A stretch of DNA of 64,000 nt from CBDCCT01 sp965214995 (GTDB lineage: Bacteria; Deinococcota; Deinococci; Deinococcales; Trueperaceae), in NCBI GenBank assembly GCA_965214995.1, contig CBDCCT010000002.1, positions 2,046,001 to 2,110,000 of the forward strand. Direction: 5' to 3'. The notes under the pieces were generated by a model. It was not told the origin of the DNA, did no database searches, and saw only the letters and a list, made by a program, of their open reading frames with translations. Both the position numbers and the translations under genes were made by a program. Shown in pieces: positions 51,271-60,367 of the stretch (position 1 is its first letter; the number at the start of each line of letters is the position of its first letter).

Positions 51271-53547
51271 GTGAGTTTCCTTTTGTTGGCCGCGGTCCTG
51301 ACGCCTTTTGTGGCGGCACCTCTGGCGGGACCTCTGGCGCGGTGGCTGGGGGCCAGGGCGGGTCTCGTCTTAGCGCTCGCTTTCGCGCCTGGGATTGCGC
51401 TCCTCACGCTTACGGACGCGGCCAAAGCGGCCCTGCCCGCGCTCGCTACTCTCTCTTGGGTGCCGGGGATCGGGCTCGAGCTCGGCCTGCGCGGCGATGG
51501 CTTCTCACTCATGTTTGCGCTTGTCATTTCCGGCATCGGCATTCTGGTGATGCTCTACGCCTCGGCGTATTTGGGCAAAGAGGAGCGTCACGGGCGCTTC
51601 TACACCTACCTGCTCCTTTTCGGCGGGGCGATGCTGGGCCTCGTGCTGGCGGACAACCTCGTCGCCCTGTTCGCCTTTTGGGAACTCACCTCGGTAAGCT
51701 CGTTTTTGCTCATCGGCTTCTGGGACTTCCGCAAGGCGTCGCAAGACGGCGCGCTCAAGGCGTTCGTGATTACCGCCGTGGGCGGGCTCGCGCTCCTCGC
51801 GGGCGTGATTCTCATGTCGCTGGGCGGGGGCAGCATCGACTTGTCAACGCTCGATATAGAAGCCCTGCGGGCGAGTTCCTACTTTTGGCCCGCGGTGGTT
51901 CTCCTCCTCGTCGCGGCCTTGACCAAGTCCGCGCAGCTCCCCTTTCACCTCTGGCTCCCCACCGCGATGGAAGCGCCCACGCCCGTGTCGGCCTATCTGC
52001 ACTCCGCGACGATGGTCAAGGCGGGGGTGTTTCTGGTCGCCAAATTTGGTGTGTTATTTGCAGACACGCCTGTGATGAGCGTGATTCTTTACGTGGGTCT
52101 GCTGACAATGTTCTGGGGCTCGTACTTGGCGATTAGACAGAGCGACCTAAAAGCGCTCCTCGCCTACTCGACCGTGTCGCAGTTGGGCCTCATGATGGCG
52201 CTCTACGGCGCGGGGCACGCGTTCGCGGCGACGGCGCACCTCATCAACCACGCGGCCTTTAAGGCGTGCTTGTTTATGGTCGTCGGCATCATCGACCACG
52301 AGACCGGGAGCCGCGACATAGATAGGCTCTCCGGGCTGCGGCGCAAGCTGCCCCTCACCTGTCTTTTGGCGGTGCCCGCCGCCCTGTCGATGGCGGGCTT
52401 GCCGCCGCTGGGCGGGTTCATTTCCAAAGAGCTTTTTTACGAGGAGATGCTGCACGACGGCACCCTGCCGATTTTTATCGCGGTGGTGGGGAGCATCATG
52501 ACCTTTGCTTATAGCCTGCGCTTTCTCAAGGTTTTTTTCGGTCCTTATGTGTGTGCCAAACCCAACGTCCACGAAGCGCCGCCCGCGCTGTGGCTGCCGC
52601 TGGTGCCGCTGAGCCTGGCGACGGTCCTTTTCGGCGTTTTCCCCGCGACCGCCACATGGTTTACGAACCTCGCCGCGCCCACCTTTGGGTATGGGGGCGA
52701 ATACCTGGCGCTCTGGCACGGGTTTAACGTCGCCTTGCAACTGTCCATTCTCACTTGGGTGCTCGGGGTTGCGCTCCACCTCCTGCGCGGTCGCTTCGTC
52801 ACGCTTCAAGAGGCGCTGACGCCGGGCTGGAACGCCAACACGGTGTACTACGCGCTTGTGAACGGCTTAGAGCGCTTTTCCTACGGCGTCACGCGGCTCA
52901 CGCAGGGGGCGGGTTTTGCGGCGCATGTGCGGCTTATCTGGTTGCCCTTTGCGGCGGTGGGGCTGGCTCTGGGCTGGCGTTATTTGCTCCCCGTGGGCGC
53001 GCTCACGCCCGTGCCCATAGAGTTCTGGGTGGCGGCGCTGCTGGTGGTCTCGAGCGTTACGGGCGTGCTCATCGCCAAAACCCGCTTAAGCGCGCTCATC
53101 TTTACAGGTCTCGCCGGTTTCGCCTCGACCTTGCTGTTCGTGCTCCTGCGCGCGCCCGACTTGGCCCTGACGCAGCTCTTAATCGAGACGGTCACGGTGA
53201 TTCTCTTTTTGTCGGTGTTCCGTTACCTGCCGCTACTGTCGCGCTACGGCCGCTCGCTCCGCGCGGCGGGTTTTGATGCGGTGCTTGCAGGAGGTGTCGG
53301 CGTCACGCTCTTTACGCTGCTCGTCGCGGTGCAGACGCCCGTCGGGGAGCGGCTTAAAGACTACTTTCTTACGGTCAGCAAGACGGAGGGCGGCGGCTAC
53401 AACGTGGTCAACGTGATTCTGGTCGATATCCGCGGTTACGACACGATGGGCGAGATTACGGTGCTGGCGGTGGTGGGTGTTGCGGTGTACGCGCTTCTAA
53501 AATTGAGGGCGAGTGGACGTAACAGGGAGGACGAGGGCGGTGAATAA
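51271..53547 (+). CDS. mrpA: Mrp antiporter subunit A
   Basis: 758 residues. The N-terminal 480 residues are an NuoL/MrpA-type proton-channel domain with SATMVKAGVFL and the TM lysine/glutamate residues of the Complex I antiporter family. The C-terminal part (about 560-750) is the MrpA-specific extension, including the DLALTQLLIETVTVILF block. It is the largest subunit of the multi-subunit Na+(Ca2+)/H+ antiporter. First gene of a tightly packed operon. The GTG start is preceded by AAGGACAGGG. Confidence 0.95.
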   Translation: MSFLLLAAVLTPFVAAPLAGPLARWLGARAGLVLALAFAPGIALLTLTDAAKAALPALATLSWVPGIGLELGLRGDGFSLMFALVISGIGILVMLYASAYLGKEERHGRFYTYLLLFGGAMLGLVLADNLVALFAFWELTSVSSFLLIGFWDFRKASQDGALKAFVITAVGGLALLAGVILMSLGGGSIDLSTLDIEALRASSYFWPAVVLLLVAALTKSAQLPFHLWLPTAMEAPTPVSAYLHSATMVKAGVFLVAKFGVLFADTPVMSVILYVGLLTMFWGSYLAIRQSDLKALLAYSTVSQLGLMMALYGAGHAFAATAHLINHAAFKACLFMVVGIIDHETGSRDIDRLSGLRRKLPLTCLLAVPAALSMAGLPPLGGFISKELFYEEMLHDGTLPIFIAVVGSIMTFAYSLRFLKVFFGPYVCAKPNVHEAPPALWLPLVPLSLATVLFGVFPATATWFTNLAAPTFGYGGEYLALWHGFNVALQLSILTWVLGVALHLLRGRFVTLQEALTPGWNANTVYYALVNGLERFSYGVTRLTQGAGFAAHVRLIWLPFAAVGLALGWRYLLPVGALTPVPIEFWVAALLVVSSVTGVLIAKTRLSALIFTGLAGFASTLLFVLLRAPDLALTQLLIETVTVILFLSVFRYLPLLSRYGRSLRAAGFDAVLAGGVGVTLFTLLVAVQTPVGERLKDYFLTVSKTEGGGYNVVNVILVDIRGYDTMGEITVLAVVGVAVYALLKLRASGRNREDEGGE

Positions 53548-54091
53548 GTCCATCAAGACCGTGAACGTTTACCCCGCCAAGGATGCGGTTGCAAACGATA
53601 GGGGGCTCGAGGCGCACGTCACCGCGCCCCCCGCTCCCAAGGACGCCGCGGACCCTGCTTTGAAGGAGTCGAAGGACGCACTTCCCGAAATCTTCTTTCG
53701 CGTGCTCGCTCGGCCCGTCGTGTTTGTCCTCGTCGCGCTCGGGGTCCACCTCTTCTTGCGCGGTCACAACGCGCCGGGGGGCGGCTTTATCGCGGGGCTC
53801 GTCATCGCGGTGGCGTCGCTCTTGCTGCGCATGGCGGTTGACCGGCCGCTCCTGTCGTTCGCGCCCAAGGCGCTCATCCCCTGGGGGCTGCTTATCGCTT
53901 TCGTGACGGGCGTGGTGCCGATGGCGCTGGGGGAGCCTTTCTTGACGAGCGCCTTTGGCTACCTCCACTGGCCCTTTATCGGCGAGTTCGAATGGGCCAC
54001 GGCGGTCTTTTTTGACATGGGCGTTTTTTTAATCGTCATCGGCGCGACGCTGACCATCATCGACCTCTTGGCGGACATGGGGGAGGGCTGA
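53540..54091 (+). CDS. mrpB: Mrp antiporter subunit B
   Basis: 183 residues from GTG 53540 (or 192 from GTG 53513), overlapping mrpA by 8 nt. Residues about 50-180 match MrpB/MnhB, with four spans and the hallmark HLFLRGHNAPGGGFIAGL. The long hydrophilic N-terminus of about 45 residues is an addition to the usual 140-residue protein. Confidence 0.92.
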   Translation: MNKSIKTVNVYPAKDAVANDRGLEAHVTAPPAPKDAADPALKESKDALPEIFFRVLARPVVFVLVALGVHLFLRGHNAPGGGFIAGLVIAVASLLLRMAVDRPLLSFAPKALIPWGLLIAFVTGVVPMALGEPFLTSAFGYLHWPFIGEFEWATAVFFDMGVFLIVIGATLTIIDLLADMGEG

Positions 54092-54561
54092 TGGAACTGC
54101 TTTTGCCCCTGCTCGCGTCTCTGCTCGTGGCGGCGGGGGTTTATCTGCTGCTCTCGAGGGCCATCATCCGGCTCATCATCGGTTTGTCGATGATTTCTTA
54201 CGGGGTTAATTTGAGTATTCTTTTGGCGAGCTCGGGCGGGGAGCTCGCCGCGCCGCCGCTCCTCAACCTGTCGGGGCCTTTTGTGGACCCCCTGCCGCAA
54301 GCCCTCATCCTCACCGCCATCGTCATCAGCTTCGCCACCACCGCGCTCTTGTTGGTGCTGGCGATGCGCGCCTATCAGGAAACGGGGACGGACCACATCC
54401 AAGAACTTTTGGACCGCCACGACGTGCGCACCGAAGAGCGCGGCTACGCCGACCCGGAGCACCCGTCGGTGTCGCCGGAGCGGGGGAGAAGGGACGAGCG
54501 GAAAGAGGCGAGGGAAAAGGGGAAAGAGAACAAAAAAGAAGGCCGAAAGGGGTCGGCGTGA
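54091..54561 (+). CDS. mrpC: Mrp antiporter subunit C
   Basis: 156 residues, NuoK-like with three spans (LIIGLSMISYGVNLSILL, PQALILTAIVISFATTALLL). The C-terminal 50 residues are a highly charged tail (GRRDERKEAREKGKENKKEG) not needed by the family. The ATG shares one base with the mrpB stop. Confidence 0.93.
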   Translation: MELLLPLLASLLVAAGVYLLLSRAIIRLIIGLSMISYGVNLSILLASSGGELAAPPLLNLSGPFVDPLPQALILTAIVISFATTALLLVLAMRAYQETGTDHIQELLDRHDVRTEERGYADPEHPSVSPERGRRDERKEAREKGKENKKEGRKGSA

Positions 54562-56108
54562 ACCTCGTCGCGTGGCCGGTGCTTCTGCCGCTCTTGGCGG
54601 GGGCGGTGCTCTTGCTCCTGCGGACGCCGCGGGTGAGGGCGCTTTTCGCGGGGGCGGCGGCGGCTCTGACACTCCTTGTAGACGGACTTATCGCCTGGCG
54701 CACCCTGTCGGGGGAGGTGCTGGTGGTGCAGATGGCGGACTGGCCTGCGCCCTACGGCATCACGTTGGTGGCGGACGGGCTTAGCGGGTTGTTGCTACTG
54801 TTGGGGGGGATAACGGGGCTGCTGACGGTGTTGTTTGCGTCCTCGAGCCTCCAAACCGGCCCCCGCCGCGGCCAGTCCGCGCGTCTAAACAAAGCGCGCG
54901 AGGCGTTCGGCACGCACGCGCTGCTCCAGTTTCTCTTTATGGGCGTCAACATGAGCTTTTTAACGGGCGACCTTTTCAACCTCTTCGTCGCCTTTGAGGT
55001 GATGCTCATTGCGTCTTACGGCCTTCTGCTCTTGGGCGGCGAGGTGGCGCAGCTCCGCGAGGGCTTCAAGTACGTGGTCATCAACCTCGTCGCCTCGGCC
55101 ATCTTCGTGGCGGCGGCGGGACTCGCTTACGGGCTGTTCGGCACGCTCAACATGGCGGACATCGCCGTGAGGCTGCGCGAGGTCGGCCCGGATGCGCGCG
55201 TCACGATGGTCGCGCTTCTCTTAGCGCTGGTGTTTGCGACCAAGGCCGCGCTCTTCCCGCTCGGCTTCTGGCTGCCCAACGCCTACCCCGCGCCGCCCGC
55301 CGCCACGAGCGCCTTTTTCGCGGCGATGCTCACCAAAGTCGGGATTTACGCGCTGCTACGCGCTTTTACGCTCATGTTTCCGGGAGAGGCGGGGGCGCTT
55401 TCGGGGCTTCTCCTCCTTGCGGGCTTCACCGTCTTATTAGGCGGTTTCGGGGCCATTGCGCGGCAGCGCTGGCGGCACTTATTAGCGTTTGCGAACGTCT
55501 CGAGCATCGGCTACCTGGGCGTAGGCGCTTTTCTGGGCACCGCGAGCGGGCTCGCCGCTGGGGTCTACTACCTCGTCAACTCGGTTCTGGTCATTTTTGC
55601 GCTCTTCTTAATCGCGGGCCTGGCCGAAAAGCTCGCGGGCGAGGATTACCGTAGCGAGGGCCACCTGCGCGACTACCCGTGGCTGGGCGTGGGCTACTTC
55701 GTCGCGGCGCTCACCCTGGCCGGACTGCCACCCACGAGCGGCTTTATCGGCAAGTTCGCGCTTATCCAGTCTCTTTTCGCGCGGGGCGACGCGCTGGCGG
55801 TGGCGGTCGGGGTGGCCGCGGTGGTCACGGGTGGGCTGCTCCTTTACGCGACGGTGCTCGTGTGGCGAGGCTTTTTCTGGGGCGAATCGGACGCGGTTCA
55901 CAGCGTCGCCCTGCCCCGCGGGATGGTCCTGCCCACCGCCGCGTCGGTGGCGCTGCTCGTCGCGTTGGCGGCGGCCAGCGGTCCCGTGTACAGCGTGTCA
56001 GAGCGGGTGGCGGCGCAGCTTCTGACCAACACGCAGTACATCAGCGAGGTGTTGCCCGAGGCTGTACGGGTAGTTGAGGCGCCGTCACGGGATGCGGGGG
56101 GGGAGTAA
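54558..56108 (+). CDS. mrpD: Mrp antiporter subunit D
   Basis: 516 residues, the second proton-channel subunit (NuoM/N-like) with about 14 spans. FLFMGVNMSFLTGDLFNLFVAFEVML and TKAALFPLGFWLPNAYP are the diagnostic blocks. The GTG start overlaps the mrpC stop by 4 nt. Confidence 0.95.
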   Translation: MNLVAWPVLLPLLAGAVLLLLRTPRVRALFAGAAAALTLLVDGLIAWRTLSGEVLVVQMADWPAPYGITLVADGLSGLLLLLGGITGLLTVLFASSSLQTGPRRGQSARLNKAREAFGTHALLQFLFMGVNMSFLTGDLFNLFVAFEVMLIASYGLLLLGGEVAQLREGFKYVVINLVASAIFVAAAGLAYGLFGTLNMADIAVRLREVGPDARVTMVALLLALVFATKAALFPLGFWLPNAYPAPPAATSAFFAAMLTKVGIYALLRAFTLMFPGEAGALSGLLLLAGFTVLLGGFGAIARQRWRHLLAFANVSSIGYLGVGAFLGTASGLAAGVYYLVNSVLVIFALFLIAGLAEKLAGEDYRSEGHLRDYPWLGVGYFVAALTLAGLPPTSGFIGKFALIQSLFARGDALAVAVGVAAVVTGGLLLYATVLVWRGFFWGESDAVHSVALPRGMVLPTAASVALLVALAAASGPVYSVSERVAAQLLTNTQYISEVLPEAVRVVEAPSRDAGGE

Positions 56109-56575
56109 TGCTCGAGCTCTTAACCGTCCTCTCGGTCGCCCTGCTCTGGGCCTTTTTGTCCGCCGACCTGACGCTCTTCAACCTCGTCGTCGGGGCGCTC
56201 CTGGGCCTCCTTTTCTTGAGCGTGGTCCGGCGCGAGGGCGAGCGTTCGTTCGGGGCGCGCTTGGTCGGTTTCGTCCGCTTTCTTTTGAGGTTCGTTTACG
56301 AACTCGTCGTTTCCAACATCGCCGTGGCCCTCTTGGCGCTCAAACCCCGTCCCCGGCTGCACCCCCACATCATCGCCGTGCCTTTAAGCGTCACGAGCGA
56401 CGCCGCCATCGCGCTCCTTTCGGCGGCCATCACCCTCTTGCCGGGCACGGTGGCGATGGGCGTGTCCGAAGACCGCACGCTCCTTTATGCCCACGCCATC
56501 GGCGAGGCGGACGTGGAAAGGTCGCGCGACAGCGTCACGCGTATCGAGCGGCTGATTCTGGGGTTTATGACGTGA
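56108..56575 (+). CDS. mrpE: Mrp antiporter subunit E
   Basis: 155 residues. Two N-terminal spans and a cytoplasmic domain with PLSVTSDAAIALLSAAITLLPGT, the MrpE/MnhE signature. The ATG overlaps the mrpD stop by one base. Confidence 0.94.
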   Translation: MLELLTVLSVALLWAFLSADLTLFNLVVGALLGLLFLSVVRREGERSFGARLVGFVRFLLRFVYELVVSNIAVALLALKPRPRLHPHIIAVPLSVTSDAAIALLSAAITLLPGTVAMGVSEDRTLLYAHAIGEADVERSRDSVTRIERLILGFMT

Positions 56576-56586
56576 GGGGGATATCA

Positions 56587-56611
56587 AGTGGTGAGTGGGT
56601 AGTGGTGAGTG
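56587..56611 (+). repeat. Tandem 11-nt repeat between mrpE and mrpF
   Basis: AGTGGTGAGTG at 56587-56597 and 56601-56611, followed by a degenerate copy. Confidence 0.7.
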
Positions 56612-56651
56612 ATGAGTAGAACTGAAACCCTTTCTTTTCACGCTTCTGCCT

Positions 56652-56680
56652 TTGGCTGCTAAAGGTGCGTAGGCTAAGAC
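56652..56680 (+). promoter_or_regulatory. Possible internal promoter before mrpF
   Basis: TTGGCT (56652-56657), a 17-nt spacer and TAAGAC (56675-56680). The 121-nt gap it lies in is the only break in the operon. Confidence 0.4.
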
Positions 56681-56696
56681 AACATAGGAGTATTTT

Positions 56697-56957
56697 ATGG
56701 TCATCAACATCGCGCTAGTCTGCCTCTTGCTGGCTATTCTGTTGACCCTCTACCGCATCCTCAAGGGCCCCTCGTGGGGCGACCGCATCACCGCGTTTGA
56801 CTTTTTGGGCGTCAATATCGCGGTTTTGATTGTCGTGCTGGCCTTAAAAACGGGCTACGCGGCCTTTTTGGACGCGGCGCTCATCGTGTCCATCTTGGGG
56901 TTTTTAAGCACCGTGGCGCTGACGCGGTACTTGCTCGAGGGCAAGGTGATGAAATGA
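56697..56957 (+). CDS. mrpF: Mrp antiporter subunit F
   Basis: 86 residues, three spans, with the family's RILKGPSWGDRITAFDFLGVN. It is separated from mrpE by 121 nt and has its own TAGGAGT ribosome site, while the rest of the operon overlaps. Confidence 0.93.
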   Translation: MVINIALVCLLLAILLTLYRILKGPSWGDRITAFDFLGVNIAVLIVVLALKTGYAAFLDAALIVSILGFLSTVALTRYLLEGKVMK

Positions 56958-57394
56958 TATTCGCTCTTTTGGCCGCACAAGACAAGGCCACGGTGGAAAC
57001 CGCCGCGGACGTGCAGGGCAACCTGCCCGCGGAACTGCTCATCATGTTCGGCTGCGCTTTTTTGCTCGCGGCGGCCATCGGCGTGTTCCGCTTTCCCGAC
57101 TTCTACACCCGCCTCCACGCCTCGACCAAGCTCGTGACTTTGGGCGGTCTTGGCATCTTTATCGGCGCGGCGGTCGCCTTTGGCCCCCAACACCTCACCA
57201 CGCGGGTGCTCCTCATCGCGGTTTTTTTCTTTCTCACCGCGCCCTTGTCGGGTTACATGATTGCCCGGAGCGGTTATCTGCGCGGGCTCGAGCCCTACAA
57301 AGAAGATACAAGCGTGGATGAATGGGGCGCGTGCGGGAGCGCCGAAGAGCCGCTTAAGGAGGAGGCGCGGGGGATGCCGGGGCGTTCTGCTTAA
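56954..57394 (+). CDS. mrpG: Mrp antiporter subunit G
   Basis: 146 residues, three spans, with the diagnostic FRFPDFYTRLHASTKLVTLGG. The start overlaps mrpF by 4 nt (ATGA). The C-terminal 40 residues are an extra hydrophilic tail. It completes the seven-gene mrpABCDEFG set. Confidence 0.94.
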   Translation: MIFALLAAQDKATVETAADVQGNLPAELLIMFGCAFLLAAAIGVFRFPDFYTRLHASTKLVTLGGLGIFIGAAVAFGPQHLTTRVLLIAVFFFLTAPLSGYMIARSGYLRGLEPYKEDTSVDEWGACGSAEEPLKEEARGMPGRSA

Positions 57395-57415
57395 GCCCCA
57401 GAGTTTGTTCACTTT

Positions 57416-57622
57416 TCAGGTAAAGGACAGGTCCTCGGCCTCCTCAAAGTCGCCTACCCAGCTTCCGACCACGTCGTCAAAGAACCCTTCCGGCCAGCCC
57501 GTCCCCGTTTCCCGCGCCACTACTTCCGCCAAATACTTCGAAAGGCTCATGTTGTTCGCCCTGGCGCGTTCGCGCAACCTCGCAGCAACGTCGTTTGGTA
57601 CGTACAGGTGTAACTGCGGCAT
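57416..57622 (-). CDS. Orphan ribbon-helix-helix (CopG/VapB-like) antitoxin
   Basis: 68 residues. PQLHLYVPNDVAARLRERARANNMSLSKYLAEVV is the ribbon-helix-helix fold. The acidic C-terminus (about 45-68) would be the toxin-binding part. Downstream on the same strand is the convergent end of mrpG, so no toxin gene follows. Two tandem 9-mers in the promoter region are candidate operators. It may be a solitary regulator or a leftover from a toxin-antitoxin pair. Confidence 0.78.
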   Translation of the reverse strand: MPQLHLYVPNDVAARLRERARANNMSLSKYLAEVVARETGTGWPEGFFDDVVGSWVGDFEEAEDLSFT

Positions 57623-57646
57623 CGTTTCACCTCACGCTCAGCGTAG

Positions 57647-57664
57647 CACATACCTCACATACCT
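57647..57664. promoter_or_regulatory. Tandem 9-mer repeat, candidate operator
   Basis: CACATACCT is repeated perfectly head to tail, 25 nt upstream of the antitoxin ATG. Confidence 0.55.
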
Positions 57665-57757
57665 TTTGGAAATCCAGCCGTTTTTGGGGTGAGGGTTGCG
57701 CCGCCAAACTTGGTAGAGATCTGTTGACCAAGAATGTTAGGACGAACCCGGCGCGGC

Positions 57758-60166
57758 TCAAGTTAAAAGGCGCGCAAATACGTCGGCGGGTACAGGATAA
57801 CCGAACAAGTAGCCTTGCGCCTGGTTACAGCCGTGGGTTCGCAGAAAATCCGCCTGCGCCGCCCTCTCCACGCCCTCGGCGACCACGTTCAAGTTGAGGT
57901 TGTGCGCCATCGCAAGAATCGTTTTGACGATGGCCGCGTCGCTGGCGTTTTCGGGCGCGTCCCTCAAGAAAGAGCGGTCAATTTTAAGCGTGTGAACAGG
58001 CAGGCTTTTGAGACGGCTCAAAGACGAGTAGCCCGTGCCGAAGTCGTCGATGGAGAGGCGGACGCCCGCGCGGTGAAGTTCTGTAAAGCGGGTGACGTTT
58101 TCGCCCACCCCCTCCATAAAGACGCTTTCGGTAAGCTCCAAGGCCACGCACGACGGGGGCAGGCGGAGGCGCTCGAGGAGCCCCAACACCGCGTCCACCA
58201 ACTGAGGGTGTTGCGCCTGCCGCGCCGAGACGTTGACCGACGTGTAAAGCTGCGTATGCCCCGCGTCGTGCCACGCCTTGGTCTGGGCGAACACCTGTTC
58301 CATCATCCAAACGCCGAGCGGAATGATAAGCCCCGCCGCTTCGGCAACGGGAATGAACGCGTCCGGCGGGACGGGGCCGCGCTCCGGATGCTGCCAGCGC
58401 ACGAGCGCCTCCGCGCCGACAATCTTTTGCGCGCCCCCTTGCGCGTCGAGCGAGACGATGGGCTGATAATGGACGACCAGTTCGCGCCGCTCGAGCGCCC
58501 CCTCGAGCTCGCTCTCCAGACGTAGCCGCTCCAGCTGACCCCGGTACATGTCGGGGTCAAAGACCGCGTAGCTCGCCCTCCCCTGGGTTTTGGCGCGGCT
58601 CAGGGCGGTGTCGGCGTTGCGCAACAGGTCCTCGGGCCGGCTGTAGGGCGTCGTGCTCAGCGCGACGCCGACGCTCGCCCCTAGCTGCACCGCCTGCCGA
58701 AGATGAAAGGGAGAGGCGAACACCTCCTGGATGCGCTCGGCGACCCCCACGGCGTTCTGCAAGGCGTCGTCTTGAGAAGCGTTGACTTTGAGCAGCACGG
58801 TAAACTCGTCGCCGCCGAGCCGCGCCACCGTGTCGCCCGGACGCAAGCAGCGGCGCAGGCGACGCGCCGCCTCGACGAGCACCGTGTCGCCCGCGGCGTG
58901 CCCGAGCCCGTCGTTCACCCCCTTGAAGCGGTCTAGGTCGACAAAAAGAACCGCGATGGTCCCCTCGCCCTGCTCCGCTCGCTCGACGGCGTGCTCAAGA
59001 CGCTCCAAAAAGAGCGCCCGGTTGGGCAGCCCGGTGAGCGCGTCGTGAAACGCCACATGACGAAGGCGCGCCGCGATTCGCTTGCGCTCGCTCACGAGCG
59101 CGCCGAGCAGGATGCCCAAAAGCGTGAGCGTCACCAGCCCGAACTGTAGCGCGAACCCCTCGACGCTGCCGATTTTAGGGAAGGTAAAGAGCGCGATGCA
59201 GACGTTCATAAAAAATGTCGCCGCCGCCCCCCACGCGAAGCCGTACCACCCCGCGACGAAGAGGAGGGGGACGAACGTGATGTAAGAGTGGTCCAGCGTG
59301 AGCGACTGGGGCAGCGCGTAGGCAAGAAAGGCCGCCAGCGCGAGAGCGCCCGCAAAAAGAAGGACTCTAAACACCTCCTTGTAACCCGGCGGGTGCCAGG
59401 CTGCTACCTGCGACTCCGCCTGCGGGTCGTCCACCTCATATAACTCTTCGGGCAACCTCTCATCCGGCTTTTCACGGGACGCCCCACTTGACTCCGGCAC
59501 CTCTGATTTTGGCACCTTTGACTCTGGCACATCCAGCCCTGGCACGTTCGACCCTGGCACGTTTGACCCTGGCACGGCCAAACCCGACAAGGAGGTGTAG
59601 CGCAGCATGACCAGGAGCAAGGGGGCAAGCGCCCCCACGCCCGTGGCGTCCCCGGCCGCGAACTGGAACACGAGCGTGAGCCACCGTGACGGCTCGAGAA
59701 GACCAAAGAGCGAAAAATTGGTCACGCTCACGACGCTGCTGACGAGCGGCACCACAAGGGTGCCGATGAGCATAAACCAGCCCACGTCGCGCAGACGGTA
59801 GAGGCGCGGGTCGACGCGCAAGCGGCGCAAGAAAAGCGCGGCACCCCCGTAAACGAGCGAATAGGTGAGCGCGTGAATGAGCGAGGAAGGCAGGGGAAGC
59901 GAGGGGTCGTTAACGAGCTGCGCGAGCAGAACCGCCGCGAAAAGGGCGGGCAGGTAGCGCAGGCCGAACACGAAAGGGAGCACAAGGTTGAGCGCCGCGG
60001 GAAGATACCAGACCGACACGCCCGAGCCGATGTCAAACGCCTTGGAAACGGTGTCCAGGAAGAGATGGGAGAGGAGGTAAAGCGCCACGACGAGGGAGAC
60101 GCGCCCGCCGCGCGGGAGAACGCGCCGTTTAGCCGCGGCCCAAGACGACGGGCCGTTCGTGCTCAC
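57758..60166 (-). CDS. MASE1-GGDEF-EAL protein (c-di-GMP turnover)
   Basis: 802 residues. Residues about 20-385 form a MASE1-type membrane sensor with about ten spans. A hydrophilic loop near residues 200-265 contains six VPGSN-like pentads. The GGDEF domain follows (LGGDEF intact, opening AFHDALTGLPN), then an EAL domain with GAEALVRWQHP and DDFGTGYSSL. Both cyclase and phosphodiesterase motifs look competent, so net direction cannot be predicted. Start GTG 60166. It is the second c-di-GMP enzyme in the window. Confidence 0.9.
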   Translation of the reverse strand: MSTNGPSSWAAAKRRVLPRGGRVSLVVALYLLSHLFLDTVSKAFDIGSGVSVWYLPAALNLVLPFVFGLRYLPALFAAVLLAQLVNDPSLPLPSSLIHALTYSLVYGGAALFLRRLRVDPRLYRLRDVGWFMLIGTLVVPLVSSVVSVTNFSLFGLLEPSRWLTLVFQFAAGDATGVGALAPLLLVMLRYTSLSGLAVPGSNVPGSNVPGLDVPESKVPKSEVPESSGASREKPDERLPEELYEVDDPQAESQVAAWHPPGYKEVFRVLLFAGALALAAFLAYALPQSLTLDHSYITFVPLLFVAGWYGFAWGAAATFFMNVCIALFTFPKIGSVEGFALQFGLVTLTLLGILLGALVSERKRIAARLRHVAFHDALTGLPNRALFLERLEHAVERAEQGEGTIAVLFVDLDRFKGVNDGLGHAAGDTVLVEAARRLRRCLRPGDTVARLGGDEFTVLLKVNASQDDALQNAVGVAERIQEVFASPFHLRQAVQLGASVGVALSTTPYSRPEDLLRNADTALSRAKTQGRASYAVFDPDMYRGQLERLRLESELEGALERRELVVHYQPIVSLDAQGGAQKIVGAEALVRWQHPERGPVPPDAFIPVAEAAGLIIPLGVWMMEQVFAQTKAWHDAGHTQLYTSVNVSARQAQHPQLVDAVLGLLERLRLPPSCVALELTESVFMEGVGENVTRFTELHRAGVRLSIDDFGTGYSSLSRLKSLPVHTLKIDRSFLRDAPENASDAAIVKTILAMAHNLNLNVVAEGVERAAQADFLRTHGCNQAQGYLFGYPVPADVFARLLT
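59487..59577 (-). repeat. 15-nt minisatellite inside the MASE1 protein gene
   Basis: Six units with GGCAC at an exact 15-nt period (59496, 59511, 59526, 59541, 59556, 59571), encoding VPGSN-like pentapeptides. Copy changes would keep the frame. Confidence 0.8.
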
Positions 60167-60291
60167 GGTCTTGTGTCCATAGTCATTACCGACCTGTTGG
60201 GGGTGTCCTGACGTTCTACCCTGAGCCCCGCCGAGTTCGTTTCATACTACCCTCTAAAGGGGGTGACACCCCGGTTTGAGCGAAATTAACA

Positions 60292-60321
60292 AGCGCCTCG
60301 AGCCGCGCGGCTCGAGGCGCT
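60292..60321 (-). terminator. Perfect 30-nt palindrome, likely terminator of the secreted protein gene
   Basis: A stem of 13 bp with a CTCGAG in each arm around a central GCGC. On the minus strand it is followed by TGTTAATTT. Confidence 0.7.
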
Positions 60322-60367
60322 AGAGGACGGGCCGCCTGAAGACGCCACCCCTCGCTGCATATGTGCG

